Of a DNA stretch of 64,000 nucleotides, positions 46,255 to 58,210 are shown in pieces. The notes under the pieces are model-generated. The model did not search any database. It saw nothing but the letters and a program-made list of their open reading frames with translations, and had not been told where the DNA came from. The stretch spans positions 436,501 to 500,500 of the forward strand of contig JAOTOL010001469.1 of assembly GCA_034440575.1 (NCBI GenBank). Reading direction: 5' to 3'. Within the stretch, counting starts at the first letter, position 1; each line of letters starts with the position of its first letter. The stretch is from Imbricaverruca yamaguchii (Eukaryota > Arthropoda > Thecostraca > Neoverrucidae). Both the position numbers and the translations under genes were made by a program.

Positions 46255-47657
46255 CGCGGGCTAGGGCATGGAGAGATAATCGGCACCAACGACATCGGAT
46301 GTGAATGATAAGCACCGATGTCCTGTAGACTAGCGCTGACATCCTTGGACACAGGAGCTGTTACAGGCGGGACAAAAATTAGACACACGAGATATCAAGG
46401 GTGGCAGTTTTGTGACAGCATAAGACATCAATGCAGTCCAGTTTGACAAGATGAAAGCTTCACCGACCCGCCCAGTAGTCTCTGGAGGAGTTGCCAGCAG
46501 CACCAGCAATATCCGCTCGGCACACTGGTGCCCACCAACAGGGAAATTTGTAGTAAACTTCTCAGAATTGCGGTCTGGGGAAATTCCATGGGTAATTTGG
46601 CACGTGAACCATAAATCAAATGCTGAGACGCACTTGCAGGCAATTTAAGCCCATATGGAAATGATGTAGACTAGGTATACATTCCTTCTTGCACACCGGA
46701 CCACAGAGCAGTTGGAATCATCAGTAACCGCCGGTCCTGCGTACATGATCTGTTGTTACGTGGGATGATCATCACCAGCATCACCAACATATATGTTGAC
46801 CATTTTCATTCGGGTAACCAAACCTACGAAATGAGGACTACGCTGCTGTACCAATGCAAATGTTACATGGCCAATGCAGTCGATGCGCCCTAAAACGTCC
46901 CCCCCCCTGGAACACAGCAGTATAGAGCTCAGAAATCAAAGCATGAGCGTCACCAAGAAGAAATAGCTAAGTCAGATTTCAGGCATTCCCTTCATTGCAC
47001 CTTAGAGTGCCGGGAATCGATTAGTTGTACTGCGAATTGTAAGCTTTCCATCGTGCCAAACAAAACAACGTGCTTCTTGAAACTAAGCGTAGTAGGCATC
47101 AGAACAGAAGCAAGGAACACTGCGGTGAGGCGTGGTGCCCTTCACTGAAGTACGATCAGCGAGACCCGACCTCTGACTCCGCCATCATTACCTACCTCTC
47201 ATAATGAGAACATCATCTATAGTCAGAATGTTTGCTGGCGCAACTGTCATTGAGCTTAACAGTTGCCATCATTCGTGCAGCTATTTTGTGTGCTTTTCTC
47301 GAAAAGCTGCACAACCAGCTGTAATCATGCAACCTAAACTAAATGGCATAACTGAATAGTGAATATCCATAGTATGTCCATCTTTTAATTGCAGCACTTT
47401 CGGTCCGGCTCATCTGGATTAATGACGGTTAATCAATGAGAATATTGCGCTATTTAGGTGGCTGGAATGGGCTGGAGTTCTAGAGCAAAAGCCAATTAAC
47501 TGACCGCGATGAAAATTGATAGCAGCATTATTCAGTTGCGGACTTTGGGCATCGCATACCACGGCTGACTTCGGCAGTCAGTCGAAATAAAGCAAGGTAA
47601 GCAAAGTCGCTGGAAACGGAATTGCACCATTTGTCTGTTTTGTCCTCATTACCATGC
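46255..47657. other. Unassigned stretch
   Basis: No gene or repeat family recognised. Confidence 0.35.
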
Positions 47658-47660
47658 GAG

Positions 47661-47745
<85 letters not shown>

Positions 47746-47813
47746 ATATATTTATTTATATATATATATACGTATATATATATACATATATATATAAAAA
47801 AAAAAATTTATAT

Positions 47814-47870
<57 letters not shown>

Positions 47871-47872
47871 AC
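47658..47872. repeat. (TA)n microsatellite, ~215 bp
   Basis: Mostly pure TA, with TATG/TACA interruptions and an A9-type run near 47798-47806. Confidence 0.96.
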
Positions 47873-50232
47873 TCGTTAAGAGGAAATGACAACTTGTGAA
47901 AACACAGAGCAATGGGAGCATAGCTTTGTTAACGTTTTCATCCGCGGCATCAGGTGCTCACATCTGCGACACCAATTGCTCACACCTAGATGCTAGCTTA
48001 TCCGTCTCACCAGCAGTTGTGATTCCACGCTCAGGAAAGTTGTCGACTGACCTCCAGACCTCCGAGCCACCGCTCCGTCCAGTAGGGTGCGCAGCCAACC
48101 TGCATCACTCTTGAACCCTAACACCAACACGTGTGTCTAGTATTCGCTAGCCGGCCAGCAGGCCTCTGATGCATGTAAAGGGCTCGCGACATTCCCGATT
48201 AATTAGCTTTTATCTAAGGTGAGAGACGGCGTTTGATCTTCAAAGGCACAACAGGAATGCTTTCAAAGGGATTAGATAGTACAGTTGTCGGGTGCATCAA
48301 GGACTGCAAGTAGATGACATACATGGCAAAACACCAAAAAAAAACTGAACATACGATGGTGTGAAATACGCAGGAGAGCACCAACTGACGCCGTTGCGAA
48401 GGCTACAACTTCAGGATCGAACTACTATTTACGCTTCTTCACAAAACAAATAACTCATGATATTAGTCTTCGTTACGACAAACATAATTTCGCTTTAATC
48501 CCTCATTCCCTTCATCAGTAGCCGTAATCGATATTCGATCCGCTTTCAGTTACCAGACGCATGGTGCTGGCCATCAAAGCCGGGCCCGCGGTATGCCTCC
48601 TTCGTTCGTTTAGTCGCATCCTCCCCCATCCCCGTGATCTCTCTTCGTTAGTTTCTTTCCGCCAAACGAAAACTTCGGCTCCCTGGTGGTGAATTCTGCC
48701 TCGCTCTGTGCCGACGGTTGAAGCGCATAGGCTTCTGACGGGCATGCGGATTTATAGCATACGAATCGTCACTCTGGAAATTCTACCGGTACAAGGCGCC
48801 ATCAAAGAGGCGGGTTATGCCACTCCCATGCTGCAGGCGTGGGCGCAGGCACAATGACGCGACGTGGAACTCGGAAATCAGCCGCAACTGTGCAGTCGTG
48901 ACCTCCAGTGAACAGGGCATACATCCTCCTCGTGGTGTTCAATATCTGCCGCAGTGCAGCAGTCTAAGAAATAAATAGAGCCTCTATTGCAGCCATTCAG
49001 CACGGTGCATTCAAATTCGGGATGCGTGCTCCGCACTGGGCAGAGGAAATCGCTTGGTGAAATGGGGCGTGCAATTTCGTTATACGTGCATTATACGCCA
49101 TCCAATTGAGCCGATGTTTGCTGCAGTCGTACCGACATTGGACTTATCTGACGACTACTGTGCACGCATATTCAAATACTCAAATGCGCTTTCAAGTGCA
49201 CCATTTCAAGCTAGAAACGTCAAATTCCCAACGGGCATTAGACAAAGGAATTACCTTGGGTAAAATTTTCACCATGTCAAGTTTCTTTTGTCCCTGCAGC
49301 ATCAGACATTGGGCGCTGCATGCCAAATGAAGTCAAATGCGCCCTGAAGCCCTGATAACTAACTAACTCACTCAGGCTTTCCGCTCAGCTTACGCCACAT
49401 ACAGCCGTTCAATGGTGCACTTTCCATCGAACTGGTACTGTCCGAGCGATCGTCTGACCTCGGGGCGCACAGGTCACGGGTCACGTCATAAGCACGTGAT
49501 GGGCGGCTGGATGGCTGACCTCAGGCGGTATCGCTGGCAAAACGGGCACCGACTCAGCTCCGTATAGAACACTTTCTTCAAGGAAACACGTTGCGAAATT
49601 CGAAGAAAAATGAGAGCTGCTGTGATTAAAGCCGCTGAAAGGTCACGAGTAAATGGATAGGCCTGGTACTGAGTGCAGGTATGAGGACCTGACACTCCGC
49701 AGCAAAAACAGGTATCGATGTTTGAAAAGCGCGACGATCGGGCGAGGCCGGATGGTTCAGATGCATGCTTGTCGCATATCGCTGGTGGTTATGAACATTT
49801 GTAGCTTCTTATTTCTCGCTCCTAGCAATTCGCATTGCATCTCCGCGGTGATTATTGTACAGAGTTAAATCGTGAACGCATGGTCGTTCCACTAAACAAT
49901 GCTAGGATATTGGCTTCTTTCTACGTGTGTTGTTTTGTATTCATGCCCCTGTGAATACCTGGAACTCTGATTGAAGCTGTTCGTATATGCATACCATTTG
50001 CTTGGCTCAACTAGTTTGCAATACTGTTTGTTGAGGCATCGATTCGAGCCAGGAGATAGAGAAGCATAGTTGTAATGATGAATACCTGAACAAAGGATAT
50101 GGTTAGCCCAATCGGACCACGTGTTAACCAGCATAGTGAAATTGAAATTTGTGCAAACATACATAACAAATTGAGGTGATAAACTGACGAATGCGTATAC
50201 AGTATCCGGCGTCCTGCGCGGCGAATTCTCAC
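47873..50232. other. Unassigned stretch within the lectin gene interval
   Basis: A missing lectin exon joining 50233 (leaves in phase 2) to 40649 (enters in phase 1) should lie between about 50.2 and 40.65 kb. I could not identify it. Frames at 48515-48745 and 49486-49695 (minus) are open but unrecognised. Confidence 0.35.
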
Positions 50233-50410
50233 CTGAGCTGCACAGCTGTGACGTCACCAACATGAGGCAAAATCCAGCCGATCTGGCCGCGGCCGGAGGC
50301 GAGCTTCAGCAGCACCTCGGAGGGCGAGCAGCGTGCCAGCAGCTGCGGCGAGCCGAGCAGTGTGCCGAGCGAAACGGTCAGCCGCACCGGGCCCCTCTTG
50401 TCGTCCGGCT
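50233..50410 (-). CDS. Probable second exon of the lectin gene
   Basis: On the minus strand, a 178-nt GC-rich exon ends at the strong donor CTCAG/GTGAGA (GT at 50232-50231). The peptide (EPDDKRGPVRLTVSLG..., RCSPSEVLLKLASGRGQIGW, ILPHVGDVTAVQL) has the alternating hydrophobic pattern of an extracellular beta-sandwich, but I do not recognise the family. With the acceptor at 50411 (GATCAG), the exon begins with AG and completes the single G left by the signal-peptide exon, giving Glu in frame. An alternative acceptor 15 nt upstream (GGGCAG/TG) is also in phase. The exon's 5' edge is the first unit of a 46-bp minisatellite. Leaves in phase 2. Confidence 0.6.
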
Positions 50411-52060
50411 CTGATCGCAGCGTCACTGCCCGCACAGTCGGACATGTCGTCCCGCTCTGACTGCAGCGTCACTGCCCGCACAGTCGGACATGTCGTCCCG
50501 CTCTGACTGCAGCGTCACATCCCGCACAGTCAGACATGTCGTCCCGCTCTGACTGCAGCGTCACTGCCCGCACAGTCAGACATGTCGTCCCGCTCTGACT
50601 GCAGCGTCACTGCCCGCACAGTCGGACATGTCGTCCCGCTCTGACTGCAGCGTCACTTCCCGCACAGTCAGACATGTCGTCCCGCTCTGACTGCAGCGTC
50701 ACTCCCCGCACAGTCAGACATGTCGTCTCACTGCAGCGTCACTGTCGACACAGTCAGCGTCACTGCCCGCACAGTCACTTGACTGCAGCGTCACTTCCCG
50801 CACAGTCAGACATGTCGTCCCGCTCTGACTGCAGCGTCACTTCCCGCACAGTCGGACATGTCGTCCCGCTCTGACTGCAGCGTCACTTCCCGCACAGTCG
50901 GACATGTCGTCCCGCTCTGACTGCAGCGTCACTTCCCGCACAGTCAGACATGTCGTCAGACATGTCGTCCCGCTCTGACTGCAGCGTCACTTCCCGCACA
51001 GTCAGACATGTCGTCCCGCTCTGACTGCAGCGTCACTTCCCGCACAGTCAGACATGTCGTCCCTCTCTGACTGTAGCGTCACATCCCGCACAGTCAGACA
51101 TGTCGTCCAGCTCTGACTACAGCGTCACTGCCCGCACAGTCAGACATATCGTCCCGCTCTGACTACAGCGTCACTGCCCGCACAGTCGGACATGTCGTCC
51201 CGCTCTGGAGCGTCACTGCCCGCACAGTCAGACATGTCGTCCCGCTCTGACTGCAGCGTCACTTCCCGCACAGTCAGACATGTCGTCCCGCTCTGACTGC
51301 AGCGTCACTCCCGGCACAGTCAGACATGTCGTCGCTCTGACTGCAGCGTCACATCCCGCACAGTCAGACATGTCGTCCCGCTCTGATCGCAGCGTCACTT
51401 CCCGCACAGTCGGACATATCGTCCACACTGGAGCGTCACTGCCCGCACAGTCGGACATGTCGTCCCGCTCTGATCGCAGCGTCACTGCTCGCACAGTCAG
51501 ACATGTCCACACTGCAGCGTCACTGCTCGCACAGTTAGACATGTCCACACTGCAGCGGCACTTCCCGCACAGTCTGACATGTCGTACACGATGGAGCGTC
51601 ACTGCCCGCACAGTCGGACATGTCGTTCGGCTCTGACTGCAGCGTCACATCCCGCACAGTCAGACATGTCGTCCCGCTCTGACTGCAGCGTCACATCCCG
51701 CACAGTCAGACATGTCGTCCCCCTCTGACTGCAGCGTCACTTCCCGCGCAGTCAGACATGTCGTACACGATGGAGCGTCACTGCCCGCACAGTCGGACAT
51801 GTCGTCCCGCTCTGACTGCAGCGTCACATCCCGCACAGTCAGACATGTCGTCCTGCTCTGACTGCAGCGTCACTTCCCGTGCAGTCAGACATGTCGTACA
51901 CGATGGAGCGTCACTGCCCGCACAGTCAGACATGTCGTACACACTGCAGCGTCACTGCCCGCACAGTCAGACGCGTCCACACTGCAGCGTCACTGCTCGC
52001 ACAGTCAGACATGTCGTCCACACTGGAGCGTCACTGCCCGCACCGTCAGGCATGCCGCCC
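50411..52060. repeat. 46-bp minisatellite containing a copied splice-acceptor region, ~35 units
   Basis: The plus-strand unit is GACATGTCGTCCCGCTCTGA CTGCAGCGTCACTTCCCGCA CAGTCA (46 bp), with ACTGCC, ACATCC and other variants. On the minus strand each unit reads GTGACGCTGCAGTCAG followed by AGCGGGACGACA. The true junction of the exon at 50410 reads GTGACGCTGCGATCAG then AGCCGGACGACA, so the unit includes the acceptor and the first ~12 exon bases. Shortened units occur near 50735, 51205 and 51490-51560. Confidence 0.95.
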
Positions 52061-53506
52061 ATTCTGGGGCTTCATATGCTTACGGTGTTGTCTTCCACAC
52101 ACTCAAATACATACGCAATTTTCATAAGTGTGTGGTATGCAAGCACCAACATATCTAGACGAGGACAAATAAGGAAATCGCCCTCCACGTACTTTTGAAC
52201 CGAAAAACAAGAAAATGTTCCCTGAATTGCTGAGTGTTGATAACGGCAATAACGCTATGCAGCACAATTATCGAACCAAGATGCTATCAAGTCGAAATAC
52301 TTCTTGGATTGTACGCGGGCTTCATCTTTTCCTTGCACGATTAAGATAAGTGTCGTTCCCAGAGTCTTTCCTCTGCTAAGCTGGCCGGCTGGCTCCGTTA
52401 CTGCACTCGATTCAATGCTGCATCTGGAATCATCCTGCTTATTCATTCGATACTTAATCCTCGTTATCAGCATCATGTTCGAATGCGATTTGGACATAAG
52501 ATATGCATGGAACACGTTATCGATCGCATATAAGCCACACGCATATTTAGCACGTGGGTCTTATAGTTAAACGGGACATTTGTTATGCCACCAAGAGTAG
52601 TCACGCACGTTTCGCAACGCGTTGTCAACAAGCGTCCAGACATGCTGCATCATCAGTGACTCGTTGATTTGGGCGCATGTTGGTTCATTAGTTTTAAGTT
52701 TGAGAAAGTAGTTGGAATTTTTGCTGCGGTAGCTATGTGGAACAGGATCTTCCGTTAAAAGGAACCTGTTGCGCGAACCCTGGTCCCACCACCCGATCCG
52801 TGAATTCCAGTTCGAATGCAGAAGTTTGACCGAGAGCTTAGTCGGGCACACGGCCGCCCCGTGCTGCGCTCCCGACCTTATCTGGCCAGTTGCCAACTGA
52901 CCTTCCAGCCCGGCTGATATGCGGGCTCGTGAAATGACCTGAGCTCTGTCTCGCCGGGACAGGGGAGAACAATGCATATCGGGTCTCTAGCCAACTGGAC
53001 CATTATAGCTCTAGCGAGGGTGCAACGAATGTTTTCCAAACTAAGACCGCTTAACGTGAATTGACGACTTCACACTGCCGGGGGAGCAGTGCGGGGGGGG
53101 GGGTGACGACCGGGCGGAACGGTTTGCATAAACACGTTCAACACACAGAATCAAGCTATATTTAGCCACACTTGGTGGCTCAATGTTCGCAGAAACAATG
53201 TCGAGACCATACTGGGAAATGTTGAACGGCTATGATTAAGTGGGTTAGAATAAGCTTGATAGGAACTGATGAAACTTTGGTGGCTCCCGAAAAGCAACCA
53301 CATGCATGCATCACGTCTACGAACCAAACACACCGACCACAGGCCTCGGCCACATCTCTGAACCTCGACCGTATTCGCCGTCGCTACCCATCTGCATCAC
53401 GTCCACAGACCAGTGATGGCTGACGCCTAAGTTTACATGGCGAAGGAGACACGGTAGGCAGGATTCTACAGGTGAGCGCCAAATCGCCTGTAGACACCTG
53501 GCTCAC
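52061..53506. other. Rest of the first lectin intron
   Basis: Contains an unrecognised 136-codon minus frame (52977-52567) and a G-run at 53092-53103. No domain is visible. Confidence 0.4.
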
Positions 53507-53711
53507 CATTGTAGACGAGGCCGGCCACCAGGCCGGGCGCAGTCTCGAATCGCTCGTGCTCCACCGCCAGCCGCACGTCCGACCACCCTGTCCAGGTGAC
53601 ATTGTCAGCGGTGCCGCACCCGTCACGGCCGACAGTGGCCGCGCGAGACACCAGCACCAGCACCAGCACCAGCACCTCCACCAACACCAGCACCAGCCGG
53701 ACGACGGCCAT
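53507..53711 (-). CDS. Probable first coding exon: signal peptide and start of mature protein
   Basis: On the minus strand, GTGGCCATGGCC gives a good start context at 53711. The peptide opens MAVVRLVLVLVEVLVLVLVL, a hydrophobic signal peptide (n-region Arg, then a Leu/Val core encoded largely by CTGGTG hexamer repeats), with likely cleavage after the SRAA region. The mature part has one Cys (GCGTADNVTW, with NVT a possible N-glycosylation site) and WTGWSDVRLAVEHERF. The donor AATG/GTGAGC (GT at 53506-53505) leaves phase 1, matching the exon at 50410-50233. Secretion or a type I membrane location is inferred. Linkage to the CUB/CTLD exons further downstream rests on strand, order and secretory nature, because the intermediate exon is missing. 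Confidence 0.62.
53643..53697. repeat. CACCAG hexamer repeat inside the signal-peptide exon
   Basis: About nine hexamers (CACCAG, with CTCCAC/CAACAC variants). On the minus strand these read CTGGTG and encode the Leu-Val core of the signal peptide, so its length could vary between alleles. Confidence 0.85.
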
Positions 53712-53945
53712 GGCCACTCAGCGCGCGCGGCGCCTGCCCGTGCGGACGTGCCGGGACATGGCTGACGGCGGCCCAGGCCCGCGGCGCCGACTCCACTGAC
53801 CTGCAGGTGGCCGCGGCACACACTGGGCCGCGCGCCGCCCGCCGCGGCCACTCAATCAATGCGCCGAGCGCGCCGCACCGTCCGCCACTGCGACGGCGGC
53901 TCGTCACCGCGCGAGCTCCGCCGGCCAGCACCTAGCCTACCACCG
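53712..53945 (-). promoter_or_regulatory. CpG-rich 5' flank / probable 5' UTR-promoter region
   Basis: About 230 bp of strongly GC- and CpG-rich sequence directly upstream of the signal-peptide ATG falls to AT-rich sequence beyond 53945. No TATA box is evident. Overlapping frames here are compositional artefacts. Confidence 0.4.
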
Positions 53946-56765
53946 CTTCTGGGTGCTACCTTGGAAAACCCAGAGTTCTTGTCGGTGGGTGCTGTCGCTG
54001 TTGGCCGAACCTGAAGAACGCATTAACATTTGCGGATGCTCTAATTGGATTCTGGTAGCCCAGGTGAATATTTTTGTTAAATACTATGTTTTACCACTCA
54101 CAACCTACGTGTTAACATGTGTTCTGCCGCGATGCAGGGTGATTTTATGAAAATATAATTCGATAACAGGCAATCAAATGTAACCAGCACATAGCAAACG
54201 TTGTATATTCAAGCATGACTGCTTCTTCTTGACCATGCATCGTACGAGTTAATCCAGGGGCTGTGTGTGCAATATTTTCTCAGGGTATGCACTATAGATT
54301 GCCTTAAATAAAGTTAGGTGTGACTCACATTTCTCGAACAATATTGGAATATTGAATCTTGAATGTATGTTGGAATCTTGAAGCCAGTGTATATTTGAAC
54401 CAATATATAATTGAACCAATGCACATTGATATGTGTTGCTGACACGCCGTTCAATATATCGCTTCTTTTTAAGTAATCGAACCCAACCTTGACTGGATTG
54501 AATAGACATTCGAAGGTGAATACTTCGACATGATCGATTTACTACTGCATTGCTCACCGACATTTTGTGTTGCATTGTCAATTTTGTTCCCACTAGACTT
54601 ATGGTCCCATCTAAACCTTTTCGCAAAACCCTCATCCTGAACTATCCATGTTAAGGAGCGCAGCGCCTTGTGGCTGAGGTGACTCACCTGAGCAGCCTAC
54701 GTCTCCTACTTCCTTCAATACCAGTTACTTAACCTTCTGAAACGTCAGGTATATTGTTTTCATGTTGGGGAAGGGATACAGGGACTTTAGCCTTCATGGC
54801 TTTCGGTAAAAAAACACATTGGAACTTATTCAGATTTGTTTGTCTTCAGACTGAACATGTGAACGTCTAGTCTCAGCCTATAGTGCATTTAGCCACCCAC
54901 ACAATTTTGCTTAAGCTCAACACTGGTATAAAGTAGACCTTTCCTCTTTCCAATATTGCCCCATCCATGGGCTGAAATGGGACAGAGTACCAGAGCAATA
55001 TGCTATAGGTAGCGCATAGGTGTTGCATAAAATAATGTGAGACTGTTCGTTGGCTGGGTATTAACAGTTTATGTTGATCAGCGTCCTGTGATTTTTTTCG
55101 TAAATTGTAGTGACAGACGAAATAAAAATTCCACTTAGGGTCGAAACAAGAACGCAGTATGATAGTCAAGCATGCTGACATAGGTGCAGGCAAAGGATGA
55201 TGTTCACAAATGAACAGACTGCAATCTGCATCTGTGGCCAAGGATGTCAAGCCACGGATACCAGGAATTGAATATGGTGAAAAGCAGCAATTATTGCAGC
55301 TGTGCGGTATGAAGTACGGAACAAAGTGGATATCCTGCTTTGACCAGCCCTTCATATCCAGCTATTCCCCATGAAATACATTTGGTTAGATGAGCTCACT
55401 ATTATGTTAGAGCACGATGCCAGAAAAAACGTTTGGCGATGTGAGAGACTAATAGAGAATCTTCCAGTGTAACATCACTCGCAAAGCAATGAGTGGCTTA
55501 TAAGCCTCCATTCACAAAAGCCATGGAGGCCGGAATAACATCAGACCGTGAAAAATGATATAACAGACCTTGAATAATATAAATGTCTGGGATGCTCATC
55601 TTACCCCCAGTGGACTATCCTGCTACACCATACAAGAACGACAAATGGAGAACTATCGATTAACAAGAGTGACACCACATCGCAATACTAATTGACGAAT
55701 AATTATGAGGTGCCATTCTTCCCCGGTGCCTTGTTTCGCCCCTTTCATCTGCATAGCATTCAGATGCTATATCATGGTGACAAGCCCAGGAAGAGCTACG
55801 GTGTTGTTTGGGGCTGCTTGCGGAGGTGCTTGAACGAACATATTGCACACCTTATATGAAAATTGTCGCCAGGAACCGACACTAGAAGTTATTCATGATG
55901 ACATGGACCGATGTGATCTAGCACTTAATTATCTACAATCAGGTCTTGTGTGCAAATGTTTTATGGTAGGTGGTGCACCGCTGTTGTTTATACGTTGTTT
56001 ATTTTATTTCACGGCAGCAATGAGTTCTTTCAACATCACAGTAGCAACACAGCAGCTTTTGGAAGTTTGAACAGCGGCTTTGCTGGAGACAGTGATCGGT
56101 GTTCACGTTAAGATAATGAGAGGCTAAGCTTATCAGCCATGCCAATTCTGGCGCAACGGCGAAAAACCGGGGACACGGAAAGAATTGACCCACAGCCAGC
56201 CAGCCACGACAGACCAGGGCGACGAGAAGAATAGCTGGCACAGGCGGCTGCGAGCGCGTCACCCGTGACGTAAGCCGCTCAGATACCGCTGCAAATAGGC
56301 TAAGCCAAGAACGGTGGGCACATGTTGGCCTACGCCCTCGGCCAATATTGTTGTCTCATTTTTTCTTCTCATGTGCCGTACAAATCAGGCGACTCATTAG
56401 GCACGTGTTGTAATTAGGTGGCCAACTGAGACTGATTACCACTGTATTGTGTAGCTATTGAGTTTGCGTGGTCGCCGGTGCAGGTGTCTGGGCAGCAGCA
56501 CTTTCGACCCGACCGTGCCCCACCAGCTCCACAGCCAAACACACGTGGCTGCATTCTGAATAATACACGAGAGCTATTGGTGGAGATGTATTGCACGAAG
56601 TCGTCGCCCGACATGATGGATTCTGCTGGGTCTGCCCAAGGAGCGTGTCCAATTGCTTTGGAGCCATGCAGCAACTAAATGGAATAGAACAGAGGTTGTA
56701 ACTGTTGAGTAAAGTATGACTGAATAAGCTTCAACAAACATATAGCATGCATATTCGCTGGGCGA
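53946..56765. other. Unassigned intergenic stretch
   Basis: This is the gap between the lectin gene start and the next features. Frames such as 54249-54635 and 54873-55355 (minus) lack domains. A TTACGTCA-type CRE half-match sits at about 56268. Confidence 0.35.
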
Positions 56766-56802
56766 ACGCATTGTTTCCTGGTAGAAGCAGGAAACAATGC
56801 GT
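56766..56802. repeat. Perfect 15-bp hairpin with 7-nt loop
   Basis: ACGCATTGTTTCCTG (56766-56780) pairs with CAGGAAACAATGCGT (56788-56802) around GTAGAAG. There is no T-run or other processing signal. Confidence 0.95.
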
Positions 56803-57469
56803 CATCTATAGATCCCTCCCACCATTTTTAGACTCAAGAGAGGGACAGATAATGGGGACTATGGAGCGGTGCCAGGGTATGGTGCCCCCTCCCCTAACTC
56901 CGGAACCTCAGCATTCATCCATTGCCTCGACCAAGGAATCGACTCGAAAAGTACCAGGTGCCCCCTTAAATTCAGACGGTCCGCGATTTATGTGCAGACC
57001 TTTTACACCAAAGTAAATCTAGCCTTACATTTACTTACCATGCAGCAGCCTTTCCGGCTATACACTCAGACCACACCAGCTCGTGTTGAAGTCTATCCTG
57101 AAAAACAAGACCAGTTATTATGGAAAGTATGCATTTCAGGCTGTTTCGCCACCCACAAGGAGACATATTAAACTCCATTTCGTATGCAAGGCAGACAAAT
57201 TTGGAAAGACTTTCTAAAAGCAATGCTCGACGAGTCACTACCCCAGATCAAAGCCACGCCGAACAGGTGTCACTGCGTGACCCAGTTTGACTGGCAGTCG
57301 TAAGAGGTGAACAATGGCGAGCCAATGTTGCATTGCCGCAGACAACTCCATTTGCGAGTCGCTTAATGTCTTGTCACTTAATGGAAGTGATGCCAAGAGA
57401 TTCGGCGCAACGCCACCGCTGGCACGTGGATCACGTGTATCACTTGGATCACGGTGTCGCAATGAGAGC
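56803..57469. other. Unassigned stretch
   Basis: Nothing recognised. Confidence 0.35.
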
Positions 57470-57850
57470 TCGCGCGTCAGTGGTGGAAGATATTCGCATG
57501 TGAGTGGGGGCAGATGCTCACGCGTGAGTGGAAGCAGATTCTCCGGCGTGAGTAGTGACAATGATCACGCATGAGGTGGTGGCAGGTCCTCACGCATGAG
57601 TGGTGGCAGATCCTTACGCATGAGTGGTGGCAGATGCTCACGCATGAGGTGGTGGCAGATCCTCACGCATGAGTGGTGGCAGATCCTCACGCATGAGTGG
57701 TGGCAGATCCTCACGCATGAGGTGGTGGCAGATGCTCACGCATGAGTGGTGGCAGATCCTCACGCATGAGGTGGTGGCAGATGCTCACGCATGAGTGAAG
57801 TGGGGTGTTCATGTATGAGTGGTGACAAATGCCCGCACGTGAGTCGAGGC
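57470..57850. repeat. 24-bp minisatellite (ACGCATGAGTGGTGGCAGATCCTC)
   Basis: About 15 copies of a 22-25-bp unit with ATGCTC/ATCCTC variants; the first units (57470-57570) are more diverged. Confidence 0.93.
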
Positions 57851-58210
57851 GGCGCTGGTGGGTCGGAGTCGTCCCCACAGCCGACCACACACAGGACACT
57901 CGCCGGGTCACCTGGGTCACGCCAAGTCACCTGGATGTCCACAGTCGACCGTTAGTCGGCCCGGTGATCACAAGTTCCAGTGCTGGCATACTTGCTGATT
58001 GAATGGAAGGCAAAGGTCACTGAAAGGCTATGTCAATCAGTGATCGCTGAACTGAAATGGTGCCGTCATTTTCTCTATTTAGGGCAACGATGTTATTCAA
58101 GATGCATGGTAATGGGCGAATGCTCAGCCTTTCTACCACCACGTTTAGTTGGAAGTTCAAATTGCGGAGTGATTCCCATTTCCTCATTTGTGACTGCATT
58201 ATCACGCGCA

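Noticed and set aside
55999..56262. Minus-strand frame with a signal-peptide-like start
   Set aside because: There is no ATG in the relevant position (it starts at GTG), the downstream part is featureless and no donor fits.
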